DNA from: Phaffia rhodozyma
Taxonomy: Eukaryota; Basidiomycota; Tremellomycetes; Cystofilobasidiales; Mrakiaceae
DNA length: 64,000 nucleotides
Assembly (NCBI GenBank): GCA_014706385.1
Contig: JACGZH010000001.1
Span: 868,001-932,000, forward strand
Direction of reading: 5' to 3'
The notes under the pieces were generated by a model that saw only the letters and a program-made list of their open reading frames with translations, ran no database searches and was not told the origin of the DNA. The translations under genes and the position numbers were made by a program. Below are positions 52,369 through 63,484 of this stretch, piece after piece; the stretch's first letter is position 1; each line of letters opens with the position of its first letter.

Positions 52369-52942
52369 TTTCTTTCCATTCTTTCAGTCTTTCATCCATC
52401 TTCCTCTTGACTCCAGTCTAGGTTTGGGCTCGTTCTGAACCTATCTGAGCCCAGATCTGTATAGATCTCGCCGTCTTAATATTCAAAGTAAAAACACGAA
52501 GAAGTGGAGTGGAGAGAGCGTTTCTTTCTGGCGCTCCCTTGGGTTTACTTTATTTTCTATCTCTCTTGTCGGATTACATATCTCGTTCGCTACCTTATAT
52601 TCTGTGTGCTTTCCTCTCCTCGATTGTATTTTGTAGTCGTTATACAGTTCTTCCCTTGCATGATCATTCTCATCTCGGTTTTTAGATTGAAACAAAAATC
52701 AGGAAGAAACGAAAGATAGAAAGAAGGACATTTGTATGAGAAACTAGGGATAACGATAAAAAGTGGGAGGTAACAAATTAGGAAATCACCGAAAATATAA
52801 ACGAGACAAAACATCCAACAAACCTATCTACTTTCCATCAACCCTCCGAACCAACTTATCTCCCTTGCTTTCTCTCCTTTCTCACCTCTTTCCTGCCTCT
52901 CTCTCCGGCCAGGGTACTCTCTGATCCATCTTGTCAATCCAG
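52251..52942. other. SKN7 3' flank and exonuclease gene promoter
   Basis: About 690 bases. It starts with a long (TTTC)n tract, then AT-rich sequence with a pyrimidine-rich block just upstream of the next gene (about 52850-52915). No gene was seen. Confidence 0.5.
52306..52374 (+). repeat. (TTTC)n microsatellite in SKN7 3' flank
   Basis: About 16 near-perfect TTTC units, starting roughly 55 bases after the SKN7 stop codon, so probably within its 3' untranslated region. Confidence 0.92.
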
Positions 52943-54770
52943 ATGATAGTCGTCCGTCAAACTTGGATACACACTCGTCGGTCAATAAACGCTATTTCCA
53001 AAACGATGCCTCGAAATTATCATCAGCACCCAACCCAATCCCGAACTCACACCCACGCTCATGTCCACACTTTGGCTCAACCTCAACCGGAGGGTCAGAC
53101 ACAGGGCCCAAGCCAGAATGAAACTAAAAAATATCGACAGACCAAAAGTATAAAACCAGCGGGATCGGCGCAGGGAGTGAGACAACTATCAAGTGTCGTA
53201 GGGACTGAAGTTAGAACTGCTCCTGTTCCTTCAAGTACCAGGTTCGTCTGTCCTTCCATGCTATTCTTCCATTCGTTTGCGTGTCATTCGGCTTCATCTC
53301 ATCTTCGGAATCTTATATTTCATCTCATTCTCTCCGACTTGTGATTTTGGGGATAACGAATAACCGACAAAAACTAATTTACAAATTAGAATCGAACCGC
53401 CACAACTGCAATCATCAATGTCTGAACTCAAAGCATCCTTCGCGTCATATCCTCCGTTCAGACATCAAGAACCATCAGCTGACGGAACGGAAGGACCGAT
53501 GGTGTTGATTGTGGGAGATACAAAATCCGCCAACGAGGCTGTCAGTCTACTCAAAGGGTTCGTCTAGCGCTGGTCGACCTACTAAATTCACAATGCCTGA
53601 GAGAATCGGGTTTGGTTTCATGGTTGACTCGATATTTATTCTTGGGAACGGTTTCGGATCGAATAGACCGATAGGACTAGATATCGAGTGGAAACCAAAC
53701 TTCATTAAAGGCGGTAAAGAAAATCCGACGGCATTGATGCAACTGGCTGATAGCAAGACGATTGTTCTCGTTAGTCTTTATCTGCTTTCTGTGTGCTTCT
53801 CCTTCTCATCATTCGGATTGTTATGTTGGCATTCTGAGTCGTCGTCCTCCTTCTTCTTTTTTCTCCTCTGGTTTCATGGGGAATTGTGAATAGATCCAGT
53901 TCAGGAGCATGAACCCGCTCCCTTTCCAGTTGAAAAAGCTACTGGAGGACCCAGAGACAATCAAACTTGGCGTCGGGATTCGATGTTTGTCTTTCTTCTT
54001 CCACACTTTTCTTTATAAGCGACCTCATGAAACTCATTCTGGGATCTGCACGATAAATACATCGATTTTATCAAAACCGAAAAAAATTAGCCGACGCAAG
54101 CAAGATCAACAACGATCTGGGCGTCCAGACGAAAGGCTTGGTGGACCTCAACGAAATCTGCCCTCCGATCTCTGGTCAGAAAGTGAGTCTCTCCAGTCTT
54201 AGGAAACGTCCTTTATCCCTTGCGCTCATCGACTCGTACTGGATTTCTTGTGTGCGTGTGTGTATGTTTAGGTCAGAGGACTGGCCGTTCTAGTAGGAAC
54301 AGTCCTTAAACGCCAGTTGGTCAAACACAAGAAAGTCACCATGTCAAACTGGGAGTCTGCTATCCTTAACGAACGTCAAGTTGAATGTGAGCCGCCTTTA
54401 TCTCTTCTTCTTCTTTCTTCTCCCTTTCGGTTTTGGGCCACTTTCTTCTCTCTAAACATATTTATCTCACGTATGTTGTTTGCTACGCTCGATGAAAACC
54501 CAACCAGACGCCTCGAACGATGCTTTCTGCGCCTACAAGATTTACACCGCCCTCCGTGCCCAGGCACTCCAGGGCGAGATCCCGAAGACGTGGGCGGTTG
54601 ACCAGAGGAAGTTTGATTATGTGTCTGAACGGCTAGTTTCTTGGTCTTCTAAATCGGTGCCCGTGGCTGTGGGGTTGGCTGTAGAGGGGGCTGCTGCAGC
54701 GGCGGTGAAAGAGGGGAAAGTGGGCGTGAAAAGCGCAGAAGAGACAATTCACATCGTGCTAGAAGACTGA
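52943..54770 (+). CDS. WRN-type 3'-5' exonuclease domain protein
   Basis: DEDDy-family exonuclease without a helicase. Seven exons: 52943-53241, 53390-53557, 53667-53769, 53894-53984, 54091-54182, 54272-54386 and 54508-54770. All are in phase; 376 residues. Exo I is GPIGLDIEWKPNF, with both acidic residues. NPTALMQLADSKTIVL-IQF and LEDPETIKLGVGI lead to Exo II SDASKINNDLG. Exo III is YASNDAFCAYKIY, with the catalytic Tyr and Asp. The first 120 residues are His/Thr/Gln-rich and basic and could carry a targeting signal (RQTWIHTRRSINAISKTMPR). An alternative start is the second ATG in that stretch. Biological substrate unknown; relatives act in DNA end processing or in silencing RNA metabolism. 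Confidence 0.85.
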
Positions 54771-54985
54771 GAACCCCAAACCTGATCTTTCGATATCATA
54801 GAGATATCTGTTGCCGTTTTGATTTCTATCTGTCATGATCAAGCGTTTTTTTTTCTTCCTTTTTTCTTCTTTTCCTTATTGGAAACCATTTCTTTTTCTC
54901 TTTCTTCGAGATTCTTTCCTCTCGAAACAAAATTCAATCAAGGCAAGAGAAGAGAACAGTGACCAAAACAAGGAAGAAATGATCC

Positions 54986-56191
54986 TCAGATCCTCTGCAC
55001 TCCGTCCATCCCGTTCTGTACTTTCTTCGGTCCGTTCTTTTTCTTGATGATAGGCTTCTTGATCGGTCCGCTTTTCTTCTTCTTTCCGCCCAGGCCTACT
55101 TTGGGCTCTGCTGATGACGGCTTTGAACCGAATGGGGCAAGAGATAGCGACAAAGACGAAGTCGCGTGAGGAGGGGGACCTAATCGGCTTTCAAGCGGGA
55201 TGACCGACGGGCCTAACCGAGCGGATAACGGTGCTTGGCCCGGACCTGGCCGGGACTTTCCAATCTTGGACTTGGGCTTGAGCGGTGGAATCCGAGTCGA
55301 GAGACTGGATGGGCCTGTGGGCGTTGCTTTGGGCGTAGGTGTCGGTCTGGGAACAGTGGGTATCAGGGGCGCAGGAAGGGAGGGAACGAGAGCGGTCGGA
55401 GGCGATGGATAAACGAGGTGGAGTTCGAGCGGTGTTTCTGTAGGCGTTTCCAATATTTTATGTGTCTTAGATTCAGTAAGCTTGTGCACTTTCTCCTCAT
55501 CTCCGATGCATGTAAATCGGCAAGAACAAAAGAAGGGAAAAGAGATGGAGGAAAAGAGGAAACAACAGACAAACAAACAAACAAACAAGGAAGGAAGGAA
55601 ACGTACTTTGGTCGATTTTTTTCCCGTTGTACATCTCCCACGCCTTGACAGCCTATCAGACTCACACCGACCATCCCCGAAAGACGAGATCAGTACACGG
55701 ACGAGGACTCTCGACAAATCGAAACATGATAAGACTAAAAAAACAGATAAAGCGTACATCCAAAGGGGAGACAAATTCTACCAAAGCAATTCCTTCGAAT
55801 GAGCCTTTCGAATCGTGAACCAATCTACAAGAGATCAGTGGTCCGATCGTCATCCTGAAAAGTTCCTGTGTTTGCATATATTGTCATCCATCATAGTGAG
55901 TAGATAGATGGAACAGGAGAGAAAAAAGGGAGCAAGGGTCAGATATGGATCCAAAGAATACGGAGAAACAGAGGGGAATAACAGACATACATCCACATCG
56001 TTAAGCGTCACATCCCCCGGTAGATTCCTTACCAGCAACGAGCTTCCCTTCGGCTCGCTTCCGACTGCTACTGTTGCCAGTGGTGGCACAGAAAACCCGT
56101 TCCCACTGTCGTTCCTGCGCAAGGCGGTAACAGGAGGAGTAGGATGACTACGCCGGTTGTTGAACGCTTTGTTGTTCCTGCTTGTCGACAT
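54986..56191 (-). CDS. RRM protein of ALY/REF (Yra1/THOC4)-like type
   Basis: Likely nuclear mRNA-binding/export adaptor. Four exons: 55991-56191, 55758-55865, 55607-55652 and 54986-55488. All are in phase; 285 residues. The RRM is SLLVRNLPGDVTLNDVD-ELF, GPLISCRLVHDSKGSFEGIA, LVEFVSPLD and AVKAWEMYNGKKIDQ. The loop pattern SKGSFEGIALVEF is like ALY proteins. The N-terminus is Asn/Arg-rich (MSTSRNNKAFNNRRSHPTPP). The C-terminus is a Pro-rich linker ending in a Lys-rich block (GGKKKKSGPIKKPIIKKKNG). The canonical UAP56-binding motif at the extreme C-terminus is not evident, so orthology to Yra1 is uncertain. Exon 4 is joined through an AAG acceptor at 55489-55491. Confidence 0.75.
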
Positions 56192-56705
56192 CTCGTTACT
56201 ATATGTAGTACTTTTGTTCTACCCTCTCGGCTCTCGTTCAGATGTTGTCCCAGATCGCTCGGCTAGAAGGAGATAAGGGAGGGAGGAAAGAGATGAAAAA
56301 GTGATGGGCTGATGCGGACAAGGATTTGACCTTGGACTATGAACGCGTTACGTAATCAGCACAATTTCCTTGCGCTCGAGGAGATGTTGCTATGGATTGC
56401 CACAACGACTTAACATGTATTCCGATGAATCCAAAAAGACTATCTTATACAATATAGAAGATGCAGCGAAAAAGAGGATCGTTTAAAAGAGTAAGAGCAG
56501 GAGTAGATGATGAAAGATGAGATTAAGGGAACCGAAAAGTGGTATAATGTAGATAAAAGCGATAAGAATGATAGAAGTAAAAGTTGAAAAATCCGTCTAC
56601 GGCTATTCAGTGAATAGGTGTATGCGTGTATATGGTGGAGATCAGGGTGGGGAGAGAAGAGGAAGAGGAGAGAAGAGAAGGCTGTGATCATGTCTGTGGT
56701 CTGGT
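56192..56705. other. Spacer, ALY-like promoter and BLUF 3' flank
   Basis: About 510 bases between two minus-strand genes. The part next to the BLUF stop codon is A/G-rich on the plus strand. No gene was seen. Confidence 0.5.
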
Positions 56706-57889
56706 CTAGAGTCGCATGAAGAGTTTGTGATATAGGGTGATGAGGTTCCTAATGGTATCGTCCATGGTGTCCAGGAACTGGGGAGAACTGTGAGAAAAAA
56801 CCCCGAAAAGACGAAAAGTTAGTCTGAAACTGTAGACCCGGTCAGGTGAGAAAAAGGAGCGCAAGAAATGGAAACTTGCTCTGCATGGGATTGAAGCATA
56901 ATGTCGTTGAAAGCATCGCTCTCATACTTTTCCTGAGTCGAGAAGGGCAAGTTCTCTGGGTTATCAGGCCTTTTAACGGAGCAATGATAGAGAGTGATAG
57001 GGAGAGCATGACGAGTGAGGGGTGCGATGATGGTAAATACAACCAAATCAATAATCAGGCGGGTAGAGGCGAATCAGCCACTTGTTACTCATGGATGGGC
57101 GCAGAGGATAGAAAGAAGAGTAAGGGCTTACAGTCCCCTGTTCAACCTCTCGAGGTCACTGAAGAAATTTGAGAAAGAAAAGAGAAGACAAATCACACAA
57201 AGAGCACTTGTCAGGCAGGAGGTCGTACTTGGGATAAGATTCTGAGGTGATTCTATACGGACCGGAAAGACATGGACCAGTTTCCAAAGTCTCTGCCTTT
57301 GGTGTCTCTTTGGAAGAGGGTGGTGACGTTGTAGTGCCTGGGATCACCAGAGATTCTCTCGTACTGCTCGGATAGGTTAGCTTCGGCGAAGAACGAATGA
57401 GAGGCATTGAAAGAAGAAGAAAGAGAACTAACCAAGTCGAGGACGTCCTGCTTGCGACCTTCGAGGAACTGAACGAATTGTCCGTCCCTGTACATGAGCA
57501 AGCCGGTGATGGGCAGATCGAACGAGGAGTTGGCCCTCCGGCAGGTTTCTAGAATGTTGACAAGTTCTTTCTGAGGAAAGTTTGTGATCCTGGCGGTACT
57601 GCAGTAGACTGGGAGGGAGGGGTGGGCAAGCATACGAGTCCGTTAGCTGTGGTCAGGAGAGCGACGAATCAACTTAGGAACGTACCCAGTCTGGATGTGG
57701 ATATGACAAGAGGATGTTGATATGGAATGTCGATGTCGATGAGAAATGTCAATGTAGGTGAATAAGTTACGAGTGGAGTAGAGCGAGAATAAGAGAGAGG
57801 GGAAGAAAGATTACAGCAACAAGGGCAACTGACTGAAACAAGACAACGTTCTGGTCGACATCCGGATGAGGTTGTGTAGGAATGACCAT
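56706..57889 (-). CDS. BLUF-domain blue-light photoreceptor protein
   Basis: BLUF domains bind FAD and sense blue light. Seven exons: 57834-57889, 57686-57690 (5 nt), 57433-57608, 57263-57363, 57132-57158, 56876-56969 and 56706-56777. All phases agree; 176 residues. The first strand is spliced from three exons into VVLFQLVYCSTA, giving the flavin-contacting Tyr22. Next come LVNILETCRRAN (Asn47), LPITGLLMYRDG, QFVQFLEGRKQDVLDL (Gln67), YERISGDPRHYNVTTLFQRD and GRDFGNWSMSF (Trp108, Met110). Spacing from Gln to Trp is 41, as in AppA (Q63 to W104). The tail after residue 113 is about 60 residues, predicted helical (DLERLNRG, STQEKYESDAFNDIMLQSHA, FLDTMDDTIRNLITLYHKLF), with no recognised effector domain. 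It is therefore a short BLUF protein that would signal through partners. It is divergent from the ferric reductase gene. Confidence 0.9.
57686..57690 (-). other. 5-nt microexon (exon 2 of the BLUF gene)
   Basis: ACTGG on the minus strand, bounded by CAG upstream and GTACGT downstream. It supplies one base of Gln19, all of Leu20 and one base of Val21. Without it, exons 1 and 3 are out of phase (2 against 1). Confidence 0.75.
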
Positions 57890-58978
57890 AGCAGAAAGCA
57901 ATCTGTTTATGAAGAGTGTTCGATACCAGTGGCGTTGATGGAGAAGAGAAAGAGAGAAGGGAGATAGAAGGGATAGAAGAAGGAGTAGGAGAGAAAAGGT
58001 AAAAGAAAGGGAAAAAAGGAACCTGACTTCCGGGATAAACAGACGAGAAGAGTGAGTGCAATTAAAGGAGATCAAGCGTGAAGAGCTAGACTAAGAAGGG
58101 CAGCAGCGGCGGCGGCAGGCACAAGAGGGTCAGAGCCGAGATCAGGGCAAGGCTAGGGCCAGGGCAGAGATTGCCTAGTTAGCATGATAGAATACAGTTC
58201 ACAGTGGGGTTCGCCCAGGGCATTTCCACGCACACAAACACGCCTCACTATCCAGGCTGACCTCAACTTCAGGGAGCATTTGTAAACCCTGTGAGCATGC
58301 TCTTCTTCGCCCTTGATCGCCCGCCTCTCACCGCTTGCCCCTGCCCTTTGTTGCCCCGATCCTGTTCGGCCCTCCACCCTGAAAAGGCATACTAATCGTT
58401 AGACAGACCGAAGTTAGGGAAGGTCAAGAAGGAAAAAGTCGATGATACCCCTTCCGGACCGGATCGAGTTTCGAGTTTGTCTTTCGGGGGTTGCGCTTGG
58501 GGTGCTCGTAGGACTGTTTGGGACCAATGGGGGTATATTTGGGCTTCACTCACGTGACCCTACTTGCCACGTGCCCGCCGGCAATGTTTCTCCTTCGTGA
58601 CTAACCGGCCGTGCCCCCCCGCCTTCTCTTGGCCTTGTATCCGTTCGTGCATCTTCCCACCGGCTCTTTTTCGATCGCTCTGTTTTCCTCATCCTCTCGT
58701 TCGCTCAGTCAACTACACGCTCGCTCACTCACTCACCCAGTACACTTAATCACTCGTACTCTGCTCACACACAGAGCTCATAGTCCAACTGGGTATGTGT
58801 TATCTATCTTCGATGCTCCTCTTGGTGTATATCAATACTCACTCGACCAGCCGTTCTTTCATGTAACGTCTGCTCGCTAGCTCCGTCTTTTTGTTCCCAC
58901 TCCTATCGGGTCTTTTTGACCTTCTTTCAAAGAAGGCCTCTTCTTCCCAGGCCATAGCTAGGTAGACATCACTTCCTC
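57890..58978. promoter_or_regulatory. Divergent promoter, BLUF / ferric reductase
   Basis: About 1.09 kb between divergent start codons. It contains two CACGTG palindromes (58551-58556 and 58568-58573), a GGACCAATGGG element (58521-58531) on the plus strand, and pyrimidine-rich sequence near the reductase start. No gene was seen. Confidence 0.55.
58551..58573 (+). promoter_or_regulatory. Pair of CACGTG E-boxes
   Basis: Two perfect CACGTG hexamers whose starts are 17 bases apart, about 410-430 bases upstream of the reductase start. CACGTG is the classical bHLH site. Function is inferred. Confidence 0.5.
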
Positions 58979-61900
58979 ATGGCTACCACCTCTAATGCCG
59001 CCACTATCGCCACTATCGTCACTGGAGGTTTGTCCTCCTTCTCGCTTTCTCAGTATGCTTGGCAAACTAACCGCCCTTTCTCTTTACAATCGTCACAAAG
59101 GCTACACGCCTCCTTTAGCAACCACAGCGTCAGTTGTCGCCAGCGCAGGTACCGCGATCGTCTCGACCGTTCTCAAGACGACAGCGGGAACCACCACCAG
59201 AAAAACCTCAACAGACACCTACTGGGCAGCTGCAACAGCTACGGGTCCCGCCAGCCCGACCGTTCCTCCTAGAGCAGACGATCACGACTATGTGACGGCC
59301 TATCTCTCCATTCATCAACTCAGGTGTGTTCTCGTTTGGGGTTTCTTTTCTCTTCCTCTTCCTCTTTGTTTTTTTTTTCTTCTTGTCTTTCTTGTCTTTT
59401 CATCTCTCTTTCACTGTGTTTTTGCCTTTTTTCATATCCTTCCATCTTTCCTTCGGGCTGACCTCTTTGAGTTCATCGTCATTGGTCATCATTCGATTGT
59501 TCGCTCTATTCGTTTCACGTCCAATCTTCCTAAAATTCTTCTCCTTCTTCTCGCCTATTCCCGCATAGCTCTCCATCGATCCGATACGCGTACACATTAT
59601 ATTTTATCTTCGCTCTTGTCCTTGTCCTGCTCTCCCTCGGACATAGATTCGGTACGGGCAGAGGCACGCCAGGCGCAATCTGGCGCAAGTTTTCTGTCCG
59701 ACGGATCATCATCAAACGAACCACTCTCTCCAAAACCTCGACTGTCACAGGCGAGCGACCCAGACGAAAACAACCGTTCTCCTTCCCCTCTAACGGACAG
59801 ATCGTCTCTATTTTCTTTCTCTTTGCCTTTACGCTCATCTTTTGCTTCATCGGCGCAGACTATATCTTTCCGAACGCCCACTTGTTTGATTACCGGACCT
59901 CATTTGTTAAACGAGCCACCACGCCCACCGTCAACCTTACCCCGAGTTATACGATCGATAAGGCCTTCTGGACCTCAGGCGCCCGAACTGGGTCGATCGC
60001 GTTCTCACTTTTCCCTCTCTCTGTACTTTTCGCTCTAAAGTCACCCCCGTTCGCTATATTTTCCCTCAAGCTGCTGACCCACATGTTCTACGATACGCTC
60101 ACCCTATTGCATAAATGGTCAGGGCGGCTCGTCTGGCTCGTCACCGCCTTACACGTCGCCCTTTGGAGCGTTCAACTTGCCAGAGATGACAGAAACGACG
60201 GGTCTGACCGAAAAGTTGCCCAGGTCGTCTGGATATACGACAAATTCATCTGGGGCGCTGTCAGCTTCATCTTGCTTTCTTTGTTGACCGTATTCAGTCT
60301 ACAGCCCGTCCGGAAGAGGTTCTATGAGGTCAGTCTTGATGAATATTCTTGTCTGGTGCTTTTTGACTCTGTTCGTGTCGCCGCTTTCACTAGTGTCCTT
60401 ACCATTCTTCATCATTCTTCCTTTTCTATCTTTCTCTGCTGCTCCCCCGCTTTCCGTGGCTCTCCAGGCCTTCTATTTTGCACACGTAACGCTCGTACCG
60501 TTGACACTCATCACGTCCGCACTACACTTTCCAAAACTCTATTGGTGGCCTCTCGCCGCTGGTGGTCTCTGGATGGCAGAGAGACTCTGGCGGTTCATCC
60601 GGTACGGCTGGGTCAATGGCTGGTGGGGTGGCTTGGGAAATAACCAGGTCAAACGATCAAAACGATCGAAACTAGGTTCAACTCTTCTCCCCGCAGAAGA
60701 CCAGGACAACGGGAATGGCTTGGCCTACCCCGATAAGAGGTCGAGCAATCACACCTTTGGGAAGAAAGATGAAGATTATGAGATGACCCGACTCGGAGTC
60801 GACACTTCCGCTGGCTTGGGAGTGGCCCAGGATGGGATCCTCACCCACTATGAACTCACTTCACCAACGTCTCCGTCCCAGGATAGGTCATTTGACACGA
60901 TTGACTCGGTCGGGTACGATGTTCAGCAGCTCACGCATCCATCGGATAACCCTAATCGTTATAGTTCAATGATCATGTCGTCAAACCAGTCGAGTAAGAA
61001 TTACCCTCATCGATTGAGTTATACCCAGGGTTTGCTTTCGAACGTGATGAACGACGGATCGGATGGATTTTTGTCGGGTGATCGATCCGAACATGAGTCT
61101 CTGCAGAAGTCTCCCTCTCACTCTTCTCTATCGCCCCATTCTGCCCCCTCGTCAAACTTTGATAACTCGTACTCGTACCCACCCCAACTTCATTCACCGC
61201 CCACTAATCGTCACGGTCCAATTCGGGCAGAATCTTCCTTTTCATTCAACGCGCCTCCGCCAGATAGTCGACCGATCCGAGCGCCCATTCCTGCCGGTTA
61301 CGCCCTCGCCCAGGTTTTACCCTCCCGGATGATTCGGCTGACACTCCGGCTGCCTCGTCCGTTCAAATGGTATCCCGGCCAGAACGTCCTACTTCAGATC
61401 AGAGAGATCTCTATCTGGCAATCTCACCCGTTCTCCATCGTGAGTGTGTACGACGCGGACGAAGAACAAGAGATCGTCCTACTCGTCAAAGCCAGAAAAG
61501 GGTTCACGATGGATCTCTGGAGGGAGACCAAAAGTCGCATGGCTTCCGGCAGATCAACCGAGTCGACTAGCGGAGAGGGACTAGCGACGTACGAAAAGCG
61601 AAGCTCGTATTATTTTACATCGGCAGCTACAAAGCTTTCGACCTCAAAACCGGTGTTCTTCAGAGCACTCGTCGACGGGCCGTACGGTTCGTCAGCTAGA
61701 GTTAGATGGGGCCAACATTCGACCGTGTTGATCGTGTGTGGTGGTTCAGGTGTCAGCTTTGGAGTAGCCATCTTGGCGTACGTGTGTGAATGTATAGCTG
61801 GTAGGAAGAAGCATGGTGAAAAGGGCAAGGGAGGCAAGGGTTTCATCACTCGGCGCGTTCGTTTCGTTTGGATCGTCCGGGAGTTTGGTGAGTTGTGTCT

Positions 61901-63484
61901 ATCGCCTCTTTTCTTTAAAATCTTTCTCAAGTCACCACGCCAACTGAACTGCTTCATGATACACATTTGAAGCCGAGATTCTCTGGGTGTCGAACTTGAT
62001 CCGAAAATCGATCGACCTCGTACCAGCACCCGAACTGACGATCGACATCTTCGTCACAAACTATGGACCGGTTTCCGAAAAATCCATCTTGTTCCCCAAC
62101 GATGGCGACGCCCACGTCGACGCTGAGCTGGCACCTCCTCGGCCGATGTTTGCTAAAGGCATTCGTAGCCGGTCCAACTCGCAAGACTCGATCGCGTCCG
62201 CTCTAAGTATTGACTCGAACGCTGATCTCGGTTACCTCTCTGGCTCATCAGCAGCTGCAGGCAGAGGGGGAAGCGGCCTATCAGATTTCTCGCCTGGTAT
62301 GTCGGGAGACCATCGACCAGACTCAGTGTTGGAGTTGACAAATTATGACGAAAGCCAAGACGAGGAAGACAACGAACGGACTGCGGCGGAACGACACCTC
62401 TCTCTTCGTGTTAAGAAGGAAGGTAGGATTCGAAGGGCCCGGTCCAGGAAACGTGCCAAGTCGGGTAAACCGTCAGGATTTGGACTTGGGTCTGGGCTCG
62501 CCGCTCCGCCGCCCTTGCCTGTTGGACCGTCAGCTGGAAGCATAGGCTCTGGTCTCTCAGAGTATAATCATCATCACTACCAACAACAACATGCTCCGAT
62601 GGCCGATCCTGTAGTGACTCTGCCGGCTCAATCATATCTGCCCTTCCCTCAGCACCATCAGCAGGATCACCAACAGTCGTTGGTCCTCGACCAGGATACC
62701 GGGGTAGGGACTGGATCCAAACCGTACCGGAACAAACGAGAGTCGTTCGCAAGTATCAACACCACAGATGATGTCTTTCGGTCGGAAGGAGCTCGAACTC
62801 CTGGAGCAGAGACGTTCACCGATGTTTCCTACATCGGTGCTGGATCTGGGTCGGAAAGTACCCGACGGCTTGTCGGTGGCACATGGGATGAACAAAGGCA
62901 GAGCTTCGTCCGGGTCGAGAAGGAAGGAGAGGATAAAGATCAATTTTTGGATGAAGGTGATGAAGACGATCTGAACGTCGTAGCAGAGATGGCTAGACCG
63001 GGAAGACCAAAGTTGGAAAAGATCATTCAGGAGGAGGTTGATTGCGCAGAAGGCACCGTCGTCATTGCTTGTCAGTCTACTCCGCTTCTTCTCCTTTCCT
63101 CTCTTTCTCTTCTGTGATCCCGTGTCTTGATTTCGTTTGACTGACATCTGACTGTGGAACCGTGATTTGTTTGATTCACAAAGCTTGTGGACCGTCATCT
63201 CTGAATAGTGTCGTCCGAAATGTACGTATCTGCTATCGTTATGATTGATCGCACATCTTGACCTCTCATTCAACGGGCGGTTTTCTTGTGTCTCTTCCCT
63301 CAACAGATCTCGTCGAATTTAATGAACCCTAAGAGAGCGCACAAGCGACTAGGTCATATCGCCGAAATCTACAGTGAGTCTTTCTGCACATGCCCTCTCT
63401 CTCTTGTGTCGCTTCCGTCGTTGAACTGATCGAGTGGTTTATCTTTGATTGTGCGGGATTCTAGCCGAGGAATATGGATATTGA
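58979..63484 (+). CDS. Ferric reductase-type transmembrane flavocytochrome (FRE family)
   Basis: Transfers electrons from NADPH through FAD and haem across the plasma membrane, usually to Fe(III) or Cu(II). Eight exons: 58979-59027, 59101-59323, 59569-60328, 60468-61887, 61973-63070, 63184-63221, 63307-63373 and 63465-63484. All are in phase; 1224 residues. Membrane helices include YTLYFIFALVLVLLSLG and SIFFLFAFTLIFCFIG. The haem histidines are in LLHKWSGRLVWLVTALHVAL and FYFAHVTLVPLTLITSALHF. FAD-binding domain: RPFKWYPGQNVLLQI and WQSHPFSIVS. NADPH domain: LVDGPYGSS, LIVCGGSGVSFG, RFVWIVREF, then SCGPSSLNSVVRN. Ser-rich insertions of about 200 residues separate the membrane and FAD parts and of about 330 residues split the NADPH domain. 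Three introns use AAG acceptors. Confidence 0.93.

Noticed and set aside
56300..56345. AAGGATTTGACCTTGG resembles a tRNA T-arm on the minus strand
   Set aside because: The loop has the wrong length and sequence, and no acceptor or anticodon stems were found.
57633..57633. ATG at 57633 as the BLUF start codon
   Set aside because: It would lose the FQLV part of the first BLUF strand. The upstream exon and the 5-nt microexon restore it in phase. Kept as the alternative.
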